Source: Owenia fusiformis (lineage: Eukaryota; Annelida; Polychaeta; Sabellida; Oweniidae). From it: a DNA stretch of 60,000 bases. Within the stretch, counting starts at the first letter, position 1; each line of letters starts with the position of its first letter. Below are positions 52,224 to 60,000 of this stretch, one piece after another. The notes under the pieces are model-generated. The model ran no database searches. It was not told the origin of the DNA and saw only the letters and a program-made list of their open reading frames with translations. The position numbers were made by a program, and so were the translations under genes. The stretch spans positions 36,482,867 through 36,542,866 of the forward strand of contig CAIIXF020000008.1 of the NCBI GenBank assembly GCA_903813345.2, read 5' to 3'.

Positions 52224-55200
52224 CTAGTACATTTCATAACCAGACAACCAAGCGGGCTGTTTCTGACGCCGCTTGGGTCTGGCACTGGGATCAATTTCTG
52301 AGACTGAATCTTTAAATTCAAGATCAGTTTCAGGAGAATTTTGATCATGTGGCGCACATTCGGGCTCCGCGGAATTTTGAAACTCTGGGGGAGGATCCCC
52401 CAGGAATCGCTTTAGGCGGTTCGAATGAATTACTTTGGATTTCCCTTTAGTGTCAATCAGATAGCGCAAATCATCTAGTCGGTCAATCACAAGGTAAGGA
52501 CCATGCCAGTTATTTGCAAATTTTGGTGTTTGACCAACTTTATTCACTGGGATATGGACCCAGACCAAGTCATTGGGCTTATACAGAGGATTCTTTGACT
52601 TGATGTCATAAATCCTCTTATACTTTTGACTTGCTGAGTCAATGTGATCACGAGCAGCTTCATGTACCACTAAAAGTTTGTCCCTTAGTTGGTTACAGTA
52701 AGTAGTATGGACAGGATCTTGGGACACCCCTTTTTCTGGACAGGGAGGGGGGCCTAGTACTAAATCGGCTGCTAGGAAGGGAGTTCTTCCAAACATTAAT
52801 TCAGCAGGTGAAAACTTGGTGGTCTCATGTACAGCAGTACGAATTGCTGAAGCTACAAATGGCAGATAATCAGGCCAGTCTCTGTGATGGCTAGACACAA
52901 TTTTCGATAACATAGCTTCAATGGTTTGGTTAGAACGCTCCACCATACCATCCGACTGGGGATGGTACGGCGTCGTTCTAGTCTTATCAATGTTCAAGAT
53001 CTTGCACAGCTCTTGGAAGAGCTTTGATTCAAATTGTGCCCCCTGGTCAGAATGGAGCTGCAAGGGTGAACCATATCTACAGAAAAATTCGCACATCAGT
53101 GAATTAGCCACAGTGGCTGCCTCCTGGTTTGGCATGGGTAAAATTTCGGGGAATTTTGTGAAGTAGTCTTCCACTACCAGGACATACTTAAAGCCTTCCT
53201 CAGATTGAGGGAGGGGTCCCAAAATATCTACTGCAATGCGTTCCAAAGGAGCACCAACATTGTAGACTTTCATGGGGCATTTAGTACGTTGAGGGGGAGA
53301 TTTCCGTTTCTGACACTGTTGGCATTCAGAAACAAATTTGGCAACATCTCCTTTAAAACCTACCCAATAATATCTTGGGCGGAGTCTGTTGATGGTTTTT
53401 GATACACCAAGGTGACCAGTGTCTAAGTTATTGTGTAAAGCCATTAGCACTTGGCTTCTAAGGGGCTTTGGAATAACCAGCTGCCAGTCTTCAAACTGAG
53501 TATCAGTGTGTACCCATTTTCGGTATACTACCCCATTCTCCAATTTAAATCGATCCCATTGGGACCAATACTGTTTCAAGAGGGGGGACTTATTACTGAT
53601 ATCAGCCCAGACTGGTCTCTTTCCACTGGCAAGCCAGTGTGTAAGAGTGGATATTTCAGGGTCCTCATTAACAGTTTTCTCCCATTCAGTTTGGGTAACC
53701 CCAGGCATCCAATTACATCCCGAAATGGGTGTATCAGGAGCTGGGGTGTTCCCCTTTGCATCTGCTTTGATCACTCGGATCATTGGCTCTGAGACAAGGT
53801 TCAAATGAAAACTTAGCCTATTGATTTGAACTTCAGATGGATAGGACTTCTCAGTGGATTCACTTTGTTGGGGAATATCATTTTGTAAATGGTTAGCTAA
53901 GATTTCCACTTGTTCTGGAAGAGAGGTCTTCACAGGTTGTACAGTGGAGTTTGGAATAATAGATTCCTTGGTGACTGGAACACGACCAAGAGCCACTTGG
54001 CGGTCACAATATCGACAGTCACTGCATGGAATTCTTGACATGGCATCAGCGTTCAAGTGTTTCTTACCAGGTCTATGCTTTATGGTAAAGTCATACTGGC
54101 TAAGAAACTCAAGCCATCTGGCAAGCTGGCCTTCAGGGTTTTGGAATCTAAACAACCAAGTCAGAGCACTGTGGTCAGTTCGAATAGTAAAATGTGTGCC
54201 ATACAGATAATGATGGAAATGTTTGATGGCTTTTACTATTGCTAAAAGTTCCATGCGGGTAGCACAATAATTTCTTTCACACTTTGAGTGAGTTTTACTA
54301 AAGTTCTGAATTACCTTTTCTTGTTCATCAACTACTTGAGATAATACTGCCCCAGATCTGCAGGCACTGGCATCAGTGTCTAATATCAATTCTTTTGATA
54401 GATCTGGGTATTCAAGTGTTGCAGCATTGAGGAACAAGCGTTTAAGGGTTTCAAAAGCTTCATTGCATTTCTCACTCCAGCGAAATATTGCCCCCTTGTC
54501 TGTTAGCCTAGTAAGGGGCTCTGCCACACCAGCAAAATTGGGGATAAACTTTCTGTAATAAGAACAGTGACCAAGAAAAGCTCTAATATGTCTGACAGTT
54601 CTTGGAATTGTCCAATCTCGGACTACAGCAAATTTATCAGGATCTATTGAAATGCCTTTTTCAGAAACCACATGGCCCAAGTAGGAAACCTTGGATTTGA
54701 ATAAGTGACACTTCTTCGGGGATAGTTTCAAGTTGGCATCTCTCAGACGGCCAAATACTTGGGAAAGCCTGTCTAAATGTTCCTCTACAGAGGAGCTGTG
54801 AATGATTATGTCATCTAAATAGACCATGCATATATCAGTATTCAACCCAGAAAGTGCTACATTCATCATTCTCTGAAAAGTAGCAGGAGCATTGGAAAGC
54901 CCGAAGGGCATAACTGTGAATTCATAGAGACCCCATGGCGTGGTGAAGGCAGTCTTTGGCGCATCTGTGTCCTGCATAGCTATCTGCCAATAGCCACTTG
55001 CCAAATCAAGGGTACTAAAGTATTTAGCACCCTTGAGACTGTCTAAGGTATCGTCTATCCTTGGCAGAGGATAGGCGTCCTTGACAGTAACCTGATTTAA
55101 TTGGCGGTAATCGACACAGAAACGCAAAGATCCATCCTTCTTGGGTACCAACACAATTGGTGCAGCCCAGGGGCTCTTAGAAGGACGTGTAAAACCCTTA

Positions 55201-56510
55201 TCAAGAAGATCAGTTATGATTTCTTTGGCTTCGTCTTGTTTGGAATGAGGAATTCTTCTGGGAGCCTGTTTTATGGGCTTTGACTCGCCAGTGTCAATAT
55301 GGTGTTGTACCATATCAGTTCGACCAATGTCAAATTTTGACTTGGCAAACAAATCAAGATTTTCAAAGAGGAATGTTTTAACTCGTTCAGCTTCAGAAAA
55401 AGTTAGGGATTCTATACTTTCAGCAAGTAAGCCCTGTATGTGTTCTGGGACTGATTCAATTAAAACAGCTTTCTCTTCTACTGCAGAAGTCAAGGTTGGT
55501 GTTGAATTACATTCATTTTCAATGGAACAGGTTTCAAGATCAGGTTTGGAGTTACCTGTTGATTCCATTGACTGAGCAGGATGAGTGATACTTTGTAAAA
55601 CAGTCGGGCCCTTGTTAGTAGTATCATTCAAATTTAGGGGGGAAGTTGTATCCCTCTCAGTAGCCATTTTAGCCTCACAAGTGTTCCGGAAAGTTGAGCT
55701 AGCAGGGGCTTTAGTGGGGATATCAGACGTATTTTTATCACTTGGCTTTGCATGATACTGCACTGATGAAACAGGAAGTTCGTCATACACAGGCTCGCCA
55801 ATGGCAATTGGTCTACCTTTATGCAACTCTACAGGCTGCAAGCCAACATTTGCAATACGTATAGGTATAAAGGGATTGCTTGGATTAACTAAAGTTCTAG
55901 CAATCAGAATAGTGGTGTCAAGATCAGGGTCAATGGGATTTTCACCTATCACAAGTGGTGTTTCACCCCAGACACATTGTGTCTTCCCAGGGACAACAAT
56001 TTCACTCAAAGGGGGAATGGACACAGTGTCACACATTTCAATCTTACAATAGGAATTGACTGTACTTTCTAGGACACAGTCATAGAAGTCACCATTCAGT
56101 TTCAAAGTTGCTTCACGAACACTAAGCACTCCACAATGAGCTTCAAGAAAATCAAAGCCCAATATGGCAGCACATGACAGTGGAGCTACTAGAAAAACAT
56201 GGAAAAACTTTGTGTCTCCGAGCTGAAAATCACATCTTACTCTGCCTAAGGCAGGAGAGCGACTTCCATCAGCCATGATTACATTTGGCAGATTCTCACC
56301 TTGTTCATAGGTGAGCGATTTACCAAGGCATTTGGCTGTTCTCTCTGATATCAAACTTCCTTGAGATCCCGAATCAATTAGAGCAGGAACTGTGAGGTGT
56401 TTGAATTTCAGTTCTAGACACAAGCCATTGTAGCCACTAGGATTTATAGAGCTGGTGGGTCGTTGTGGCTTAGATGCTGAATCGTGACCCACCGACTCAG
56501 CACAAGTTAG
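52224..56510 (-). CDS. pol: Pol polyprotein: protease, RT, RNase H, integrase (Ty3/Gypsy)
   Basis: The frame is about 1,420 codons and lies in the -1 frame relative to gag. Its nominal first codon at 56492 is GTG, and the frame is open upstream into gag, so it is probably made as a Gag-Pol fusion by frameshifting. Domains in order: aspartic protease (LIDSGSQGSLIS), reverse transcriptase with the catalytic VYLDDIIIHS, RNase H (LDTDASACRSGAVLSQ), integrase zinc-binding HHCC segment (HLGVSKTINRLRPRYYW, then CQQCQKRK), and DDE core with Asp in AVDILGPLP, Asp in LHSDQGAQFES and Glu in SDGMVERSNQ. A GPY/F-type module (WHGPYLVIDRL) closes it. No chromodomain is apparent. All catalytic residues seen are intact. 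Confidence 0.95.
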   Translation of the reverse strand, partial: LTCAESVGHDSASKPQRPTSSINPSGYNGLCLELKFKHLTVPALIDSGSQGSLISERTAKCLGKSLTYEQGENLPNVIMADGSRSPALGRVRCDFQLGDTKFFHVFLVAPLSCAAILGFDFLEAHCGVLSVREATLKLNGDFYDCVLESTVNSYCKIEMCDTVSIPPLSEIVVPGKTQCVWGETPLVIGENPIDPDLDTTILIARTLVNPSNPFIPIRIANVGLQPVELHKGRPIAIGEPVYDELPVSSVQYHAKPSDKNTSDIPTKAPASSTFRNTCEAKMATERDTTSPLNLNDTTNKGPTVLQSITHPAQSMESTGNSKPDLETCSIENECNSTPTLTSAVEEKAVLIESVPEHIQGLLAESIESLTFSEAERVKTFLFENLDLFAKSKFDIGRTDMVQHHIDTGESKPIKQAPRRIPHSKQDEAKEIITDLLDKGFTRPSKSPWAAPIVLVPKKDGSLRFCVDYRQLNQVTVKDAYPLPRIDDTLDSLKGAKYFSTLDLASGYWQIAMQDTDAPKTAFTTPWGLYEFTVMPFGLSNAPATFQRMMNVALSGLNTDICMVYLDDIIIHSSSVEEHLDRLSQVFGRLRDANLKLSPKKCHLFKSKVSYLGHVVSEKGISIDPDKFAVVRDWTIPRTVRHIRAFLGHCSYYRKFIPNFAGVAEPLTRLTDKGAIFRWSEKCNEAFETLKRLFLNAATLEYPDLSKELILDTDASACRSGAVLSQVVDEQEKVIQNFSKTHSKCERNYCATRMELLAIVKAIKHFHHYLYGTHFTIRTDHSALTWLFRFQNPEGQLARWLEFLSQYDFTIKHRPGKKHLNADAMSRIPCSDCRYCDRQVALGRVPVTKESIIPNSTVQPVKTSLPEQVEILANHLQNDIPQQSESTEKSYPSEVQINRLSFHLNLVSEPMIRVIKADAKGNTPAPDTPISGCNWMPGVTQTEWEKTVNEDPEISTLTHWLASGKRPVWADISNKSPLLKQYWSQWDRFKLENGVVYRKWVHTDTQFEDWQLVIPKPLRSQVLMALHNNLDTGHLGVSKTINRLRPRYYWVGFKGDVAKFVSECQQCQKRKSPPQRTKCPMKVYNVGAPLERIAVDILGPLPQSEEGFKYVLVVEDYFTKFPEILPMPNQEAATVANSLMCEFFCRYGSPLQLHSDQGAQFESKLFQELCKILNIDKTRTTPYHPQSDGMVERSNQTIEAMLSKIVSSHHRDWPDYLPFVASAIRTAVHETTKFSPAELMFGRTPFLAADLVLGPPPCPEKGVSQDPVHTTYCNQLRDKLLVVHEAARDHIDSASQKYKRIYDIKSKNPLYKPNDLVWVHIPVNKVGQTPKFANNWHGPYLVIDRLDDLRYLIDTKGKSKVIHSNRLKRFLGDPPPEFQNSAEPECAPHDQNSPETDLEFKDSVSEIDPSARPKRRQKQPAWLSGYEMY

Positions 56511-58957
56511 TTTTCCGATTGTCCAGAATTCCCTTTAAGGGCAGGACATTGGCTGATTCTGTGGTCTTCCCCACAGTAGAAACACACCCTAGCCCCAGGG
56601 ACCTTGGAGCTAGGATGGCGTTTCTCACAATCAAAAATGGAATGTTCAGTAGTGTCACAAATCTTACAGTATGTGGCATATTTCTTGGGTTTATGGGTAT
56701 GTGTAGACTTTTTGTCCAATGATTCCTTCATTTTTCTCTCAATCATTTTTGAAACCTCTTCATGGGAAGGTGAAGGAGGTACAATGGAAGCACTCTGGTT
56801 TGTAGTCTGTGTGACCCTAACCGTTGGATCCTTGTTACTCTGTAGTCTCCTTCTCCTCCCTCTAAAGAAGGATTCGTGTTGGAGAGCAAGAGTTAAGGCT
56901 TCATTGAGTGTGGAGGGATTGGCGAAGGAGATTTTGGACTCTAAGTCAACATCATTCAATGCATCAATAAAGGCTTGTTTAGCTGCATTCTCAATACCTT
57001 TTTTAGGCATACCCAACATACCAAATGCTTTGCGCGATAATTTTCTTATATCATGAGCTAATTGTTCCAATGGTTCATCAGGCTTTCGTAATTTTGTTTT
57101 CAATATAGCTCGGGCATTATCTCCCTGCTGGGGAGGCTCATAATTAATTTGTAAAGCACTGATTATACTCTCCAAAGATGGCTGATCATCTTCATCGAGA
57201 TCATCCAATGCATTAGCTGCTTCCCCTTCTAGGCTTCTTACCATATAGATAGAAGATTCTTCATCTGTCCACTTATTTAACTTAGAAACAAGACGGAATT
57301 GTGTCAAAAAGGCAGAAAGGCTACACTTTCCATTGAAAGTGGGTGGCTTCATGTCTTTTCTGGAAGATACAGGGGCTTTTATTGGACTTTCAGGCTTGGC
57401 TGAAATCTCACTAGAAGAATCAGAACTGGGTAGTCTGGGCAATGCAGTAGATCGCTTGTTTTTCCTGATAAAGCTTGGATAAGAAGGCTTTACTACGGAT
57501 TTATTCTTCTTTTGAGATCTAGTGCTTGGTTCAACCTCATCAAAAGCTGTAGTATAATCGTCAGTGTCACTCATAAAATGATCAGACCTCTGTCGATACT
57601 TTGCCTGACTATGTCTGCTTTTTCTGTCAAAAACAGAATAATCAGAATCTGACTCAGCAGATGTTAGCATATCAGCTTGAGAATGAAGTGTTTGTGGCAG
57701 TTTAGAAGACTTGATTCTCTTCCCAGACCCCCTCACCGGAGACAATGAAAGCTTCTGCCTAGTTCTCAATTGTCTAGTAAGAGCACGGCCTCTACCTACA
57801 GAGGGTCTATCTAAAGTCCTCTGTAGGGGTTGATTAGCATGGGGTATTTGAGCATCAATCCATGATCGAGTCTCAGAATATGAATCATACTCTGTGGCTT
57901 CATGGACTTTAGACTGCTGATTAATGCTAGCAGCACTCAAATAGCCAAGGCTTTTAGATCTGTGCTCAGAACTAGAAACACTAGAGTGGCTGGAAGGCTT
58001 CAATCTTGGTGATTGGGAAGGAGTATGGAATGATTGTCGACTCTTGCCTGAATCAGAGAAGCCATCATGACTTTCAGATCTACCAGCAGTATAAGCCCTA
58101 GTAGATGTCAAAAAACCTGGACCAGTAGCAGATGCTTTAACAAATGATTGTGTTAATCGGCTGGACTGCTGACTAGTGTAACCATGATAAGGCGTTTGAA
58201 CATCTGGAGGCTTTGATAGTGATGACTTAAACAATTCATCACTCTGTTTTTTCAATGCAGTGGACTGAGGTAAGAATTGAATACCATCTAATTCATTTTT
58301 AGGCTTTGCAAATCTTTGACTACTGGACCCCAAATCTGGTTTCAAATAGGGAGCCAAACTGAGAGGTGAAAAACGTCGCTTAGCAGAAGCCCCTGTTCCA
58401 TAGGCTGGAAAGGGCTTTCCAAAAGCTCTTTTAGCTGGCTTTCCCCCATAGGCACCCATTAGGGCTTCCCTTTCTAGGGATCCGGGTACACCTGCTCTGG
58501 GGGGTTCAAATGCTCCACCTATACTACTCACATTTTTTCCAACATTTTTGGGAAATACCAAATTCATCTCACTTTCTTGGTTCTTTGTCTCCTGCTTAAT
58601 TTGAAGCAGGGGATTAGAAACCTTAGCTTTTTGAAATGAACTAAGCGTATCCCCATGTAATCTTGGAATGCGTGTCAATTTAACAGGCGGTGACAGTTTA
58701 AAAGGAGATGGTCTCCTTATTGGAGGTGGTGTAGTTGATTCAAGTGGAAGTGTATCATCTTGTGCCAGTTTCAACTCTTGTTCATTAAGAGGTTGATGGC
58801 CCAAAACTACTTCAGAATCATCAAACCACCCCGTTGGGATTAAAGGTTCAAAAGAGCCTGCATGTGATTTTTGGCTCAATGCAGCCTGTTCCGTTGAATC
58901 AGAGGAAGGTAACGGGACGCGTTTAACCATATTGAGCATCTTTGCTATTTCCGACAT
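56507..58957 (-). CDS. gag: Gag polyprotein of the Gypsy element (816 aa)
   Basis: It starts at the ATG at 58957. The long N-terminal half is Ser/Pro-rich and low in order, unusual in size for Gypsy Gag. The middle (about residues 540-700) resembles a capsid region: KPPTFNGKCSLSAFLTQFRL, then WTDEESSIYMVRSLEGEAAN, a pattern shared with Gag/ARC-type capsids. Two zinc knuckles near the C-terminus (CX2CX4HX4C around residue 765 and a CX2CX3HX4C variant around residue 793) should bind RNA. The frame ends in TAA at 56507, immediately preceded by GGAAAAC, a possible slip site for entry into pol. Confidence 0.92.
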   Translation of the reverse strand: MSEIAKMLNMVKRVPLPSSDSTEQAALSQKSHAGSFEPLIPTGWFDDSEVVLGHQPLNEQELKLAQDDTLPLESTTPPPIRRPSPFKLSPPVKLTRIPRLHGDTLSSFQKAKVSNPLLQIKQETKNQESEMNLVFPKNVGKNVSSIGGAFEPPRAGVPGSLEREALMGAYGGKPAKRAFGKPFPAYGTGASAKRRFSPLSLAPYLKPDLGSSSQRFAKPKNELDGIQFLPQSTALKKQSDELFKSSLSKPPDVQTPYHGYTSQQSSRLTQSFVKASATGPGFLTSTRAYTAGRSESHDGFSDSGKSRQSFHTPSQSPRLKPSSHSSVSSSEHRSKSLGYLSAASINQQSKVHEATEYDSYSETRSWIDAQIPHANQPLQRTLDRPSVGRGRALTRQLRTRQKLSLSPVRGSGKRIKSSKLPQTLHSQADMLTSAESDSDYSVFDRKSRHSQAKYRQRSDHFMSDTDDYTTAFDEVEPSTRSQKKNKSVVKPSYPSFIRKNKRSTALPRLPSSDSSSEISAKPESPIKAPVSSRKDMKPPTFNGKCSLSAFLTQFRLVSKLNKWTDEESSIYMVRSLEGEAANALDDLDEDDQPSLESIISALQINYEPPQQGDNARAILKTKLRKPDEPLEQLAHDIRKLSRKAFGMLGMPKKGIENAAKQAFIDALNDVDLESKISFANPSTLNEALTLALQHESFFRGRRRRLQSNKDPTVRVTQTTNQSASIVPPSPSHEEVSKMIERKMKESLDKKSTHTHKPKKYATYCKICDTTEHSIFDCEKRHPSSKVPGARVCFYCGEDHRISQCPALKGNSGQSEN

Positions 58958-59045
58958 TGTGAAATAACAGTTTTAGTCCAGAATATATACAGTATTAGTA
59001 TAAGACATATAAATGAGCTTGGGTTAATACATACAAGTATTTCAT

Positions 59046-59063
59046 CTCAGCGCTAGGCCACCA
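59046..59063 (-). other. Candidate primer binding site
   Basis: Seven bases inside the 5' LTR edge, the minus strand reads TGGTGGCCTAGCGCTGAG. A leading TGG is the complement of the CCA end of a tRNA, as expected for the primer site. The matching tRNA was not identified. Confidence 0.45.
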
Positions 59064-59070
59064 TTTTTTC

Positions 59071-60000
59071 TGTCACGACCCGTATGTGGTAGCGTGATTG
59101 GGAATCGGACAGAAAAGGAAGTAATATTTGATGTCTCAAATAATAGATATTGCATGTACTAGTTTGCAATTGTTAATGTTTTCAATTCAAAGTGGGAGGG
59201 GTTAGTTGAACAGAAAAGCCATTTACAGGGGCTGGATTAAAAACATGTGCTGCATTTACTAGATTGCAATTGTTAGGGTTTTCAATTTAAAGTGGGAGGG
59301 GTTAATTGAACAGAAAAGCCATTTACAGGGGCTTTATTAAGAACATGTACTGCATGTACTAGATTGCAATGGTTAGGGTTGTCAATTCAAAGTGGGAGGG
59401 GTTAGTTGAACAGGAAAGCCATTTACAGGGGCTTTATTAAGAACACTATGTCAGAAATCAGCTGATTAGTCTGGTTAAAGATTTTCTGAGTACAGTGAAA
59501 CTCGTGGGAATTGAACACTTATGAAGTCACAAGAATATGTTCACCATAGAAAGGTGTTCATTATAAAGGCGTGACTTCATATGGACACATTGGTGTATGT
59601 GATAACAAGAGGTGTTTGATATTGCAGGTTTCACTGTAATCATACAGTAAATAGTGGGCCAATGCAAGTTTCACTGTAATCAGATGATATATAGTGGATC
59701 AAAGACAGATTTCACTGTAATATGTTGGTAAATAATATGTAGGGTAATCAGGCTGAGCAATCAGGAAAATTAAGAACGTTGCAAATCTTGTGTGACAATT
59801 TCCCAATTACCGTGTGAGCAAATAATTAACTACCTGGACAGGCGTGCGATTGACCTTTACAGGAGACCTCTGCGAAACAAATTGGACAACAAGTGTCATC
59901 TGTTTTCCACTGGTCTATGCAGAAAGTACATGCACAAATCTCTTGCTCAGGGTAATGTTGGGGGTCAGTCAATGTCAGTAAGATTTTGCAATACAAGCAG
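59071..60000 (-). repeat. 5' LTR of the Gypsy element (partial, 930 bp in window)
   Basis: Co-linear with 47316-48245 without indels and with a single mismatch seen. It includes the three tandem ~99-bp units and the beginning of the RING-like frame (59826-60000). The remaining ~1.5 kb, with the promoter-side end, lies beyond the window. Confidence 0.93.

Larger units (their letters stand above)
47316..60000 (-). mobile_element. Ty3/Gypsy LTR retrotransposon with extra ORFs, minus strand, right LTR cut by window end
   Basis: It is bounded by direct repeats starting TGTCACGACCCGTATGTGGT at 47316 and 59071. In element orientation it runs right to left: 5' LTR, leader, gag, pol with protease-RT-RNase H-integrase, a zinc-finger third ORF, polypurine tract, 3' LTR. 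All large frames are open. The LTRs differ at one base over 930 comparable positions (A at 48033, T at 59788), so insertion is very recent. The target-site duplication cannot be checked because the right end is outside the window. Confidence 0.92.

Noticed and set aside
53451-53808. Overlapping plus-strand frames of 100-113 codons
   Set aside because: Antisense shadows of pol; no motif or splice support.

Overview
The window is eukaryotic. Genes are split by GT-AG introns, intergenic DNA is AT-rich and full of minisatellites, and much of the sequence is transposable elements typical of a marine invertebrate genome. The species cannot be fixed from sequence alone. There is no sign of bacterial or organellar organisation, and I saw no rRNA, tRNA or CRISPR array.

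Left edge (1-5.4 kb): a partial Polinton/Maverick (adintovirus-like) element read on the minus strand. In transcription order it has a penton-like minor capsid protein, a basic core-like protein, a double-jelly-roll major capsid protein, an adenain-type cysteine protease, an integrase with a chromodomain that is split by a small intron, and a zinc-finger packaging ATPase running off the edge. No DNA polymerase B is in view.

5.4-19 kb: non-coding repeats, then a segmental duplication carrying two copies of a minus-strand gene for a phospholipase D-like protein. Copy 2 has a clean three-exon model of 312 aa. Copy 1 has lost the N-terminal coding exon, and its intron has been filled with nested inverted-repeat elements plus a hAT-like element with a perfect 8-bp target duplication. 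A Tc1/mariner-like relic sits in copy 2 only, with the empty site visible in copy 1.

19-34 kb: a plus-strand gene of about 1,800 codons for a long coiled-coil protein with 22 tandem 12-residue repeats. Its first exon and CRE-like promoter are duplicated, a 47-bp minisatellite fills one intron, its last 3' splice site is tandemly duplicated, and a 35-bp minisatellite with a 280-bp higher-order period lies just downstream. One coding junction in the 5' part does not keep frame, so a further exon is probably missing from the model.

36-39 kb: a two-exon GT31 glycosyltransferase (beta-1,3-galactosyltransferase type) that lacks the usual DDD metal motif. A GC-rich inverted-repeat element lies in its intron.

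39-43.5 kb: degraded retroelement sequence, nested inverted-repeat elements and a foldback MITE. 43.5-47.1 kb: a nearly complete Jockey/CR1-like non-LTR retrotransposon on the minus strand, broken by one frameshift in a homopolymer.

47.3-60 kb: a very young Ty3/Gypsy LTR retrotransposon on the minus strand. Its LTRs are about 2.4 kb and differ at one base over the 930 bp that can be compared. It carries gag, pol, a third ORF for a C2H2 zinc-finger/basic protein entered through a splice acceptor, and a RING-like ORF inside the LTR itself. This element is the most unusual thing in the window.
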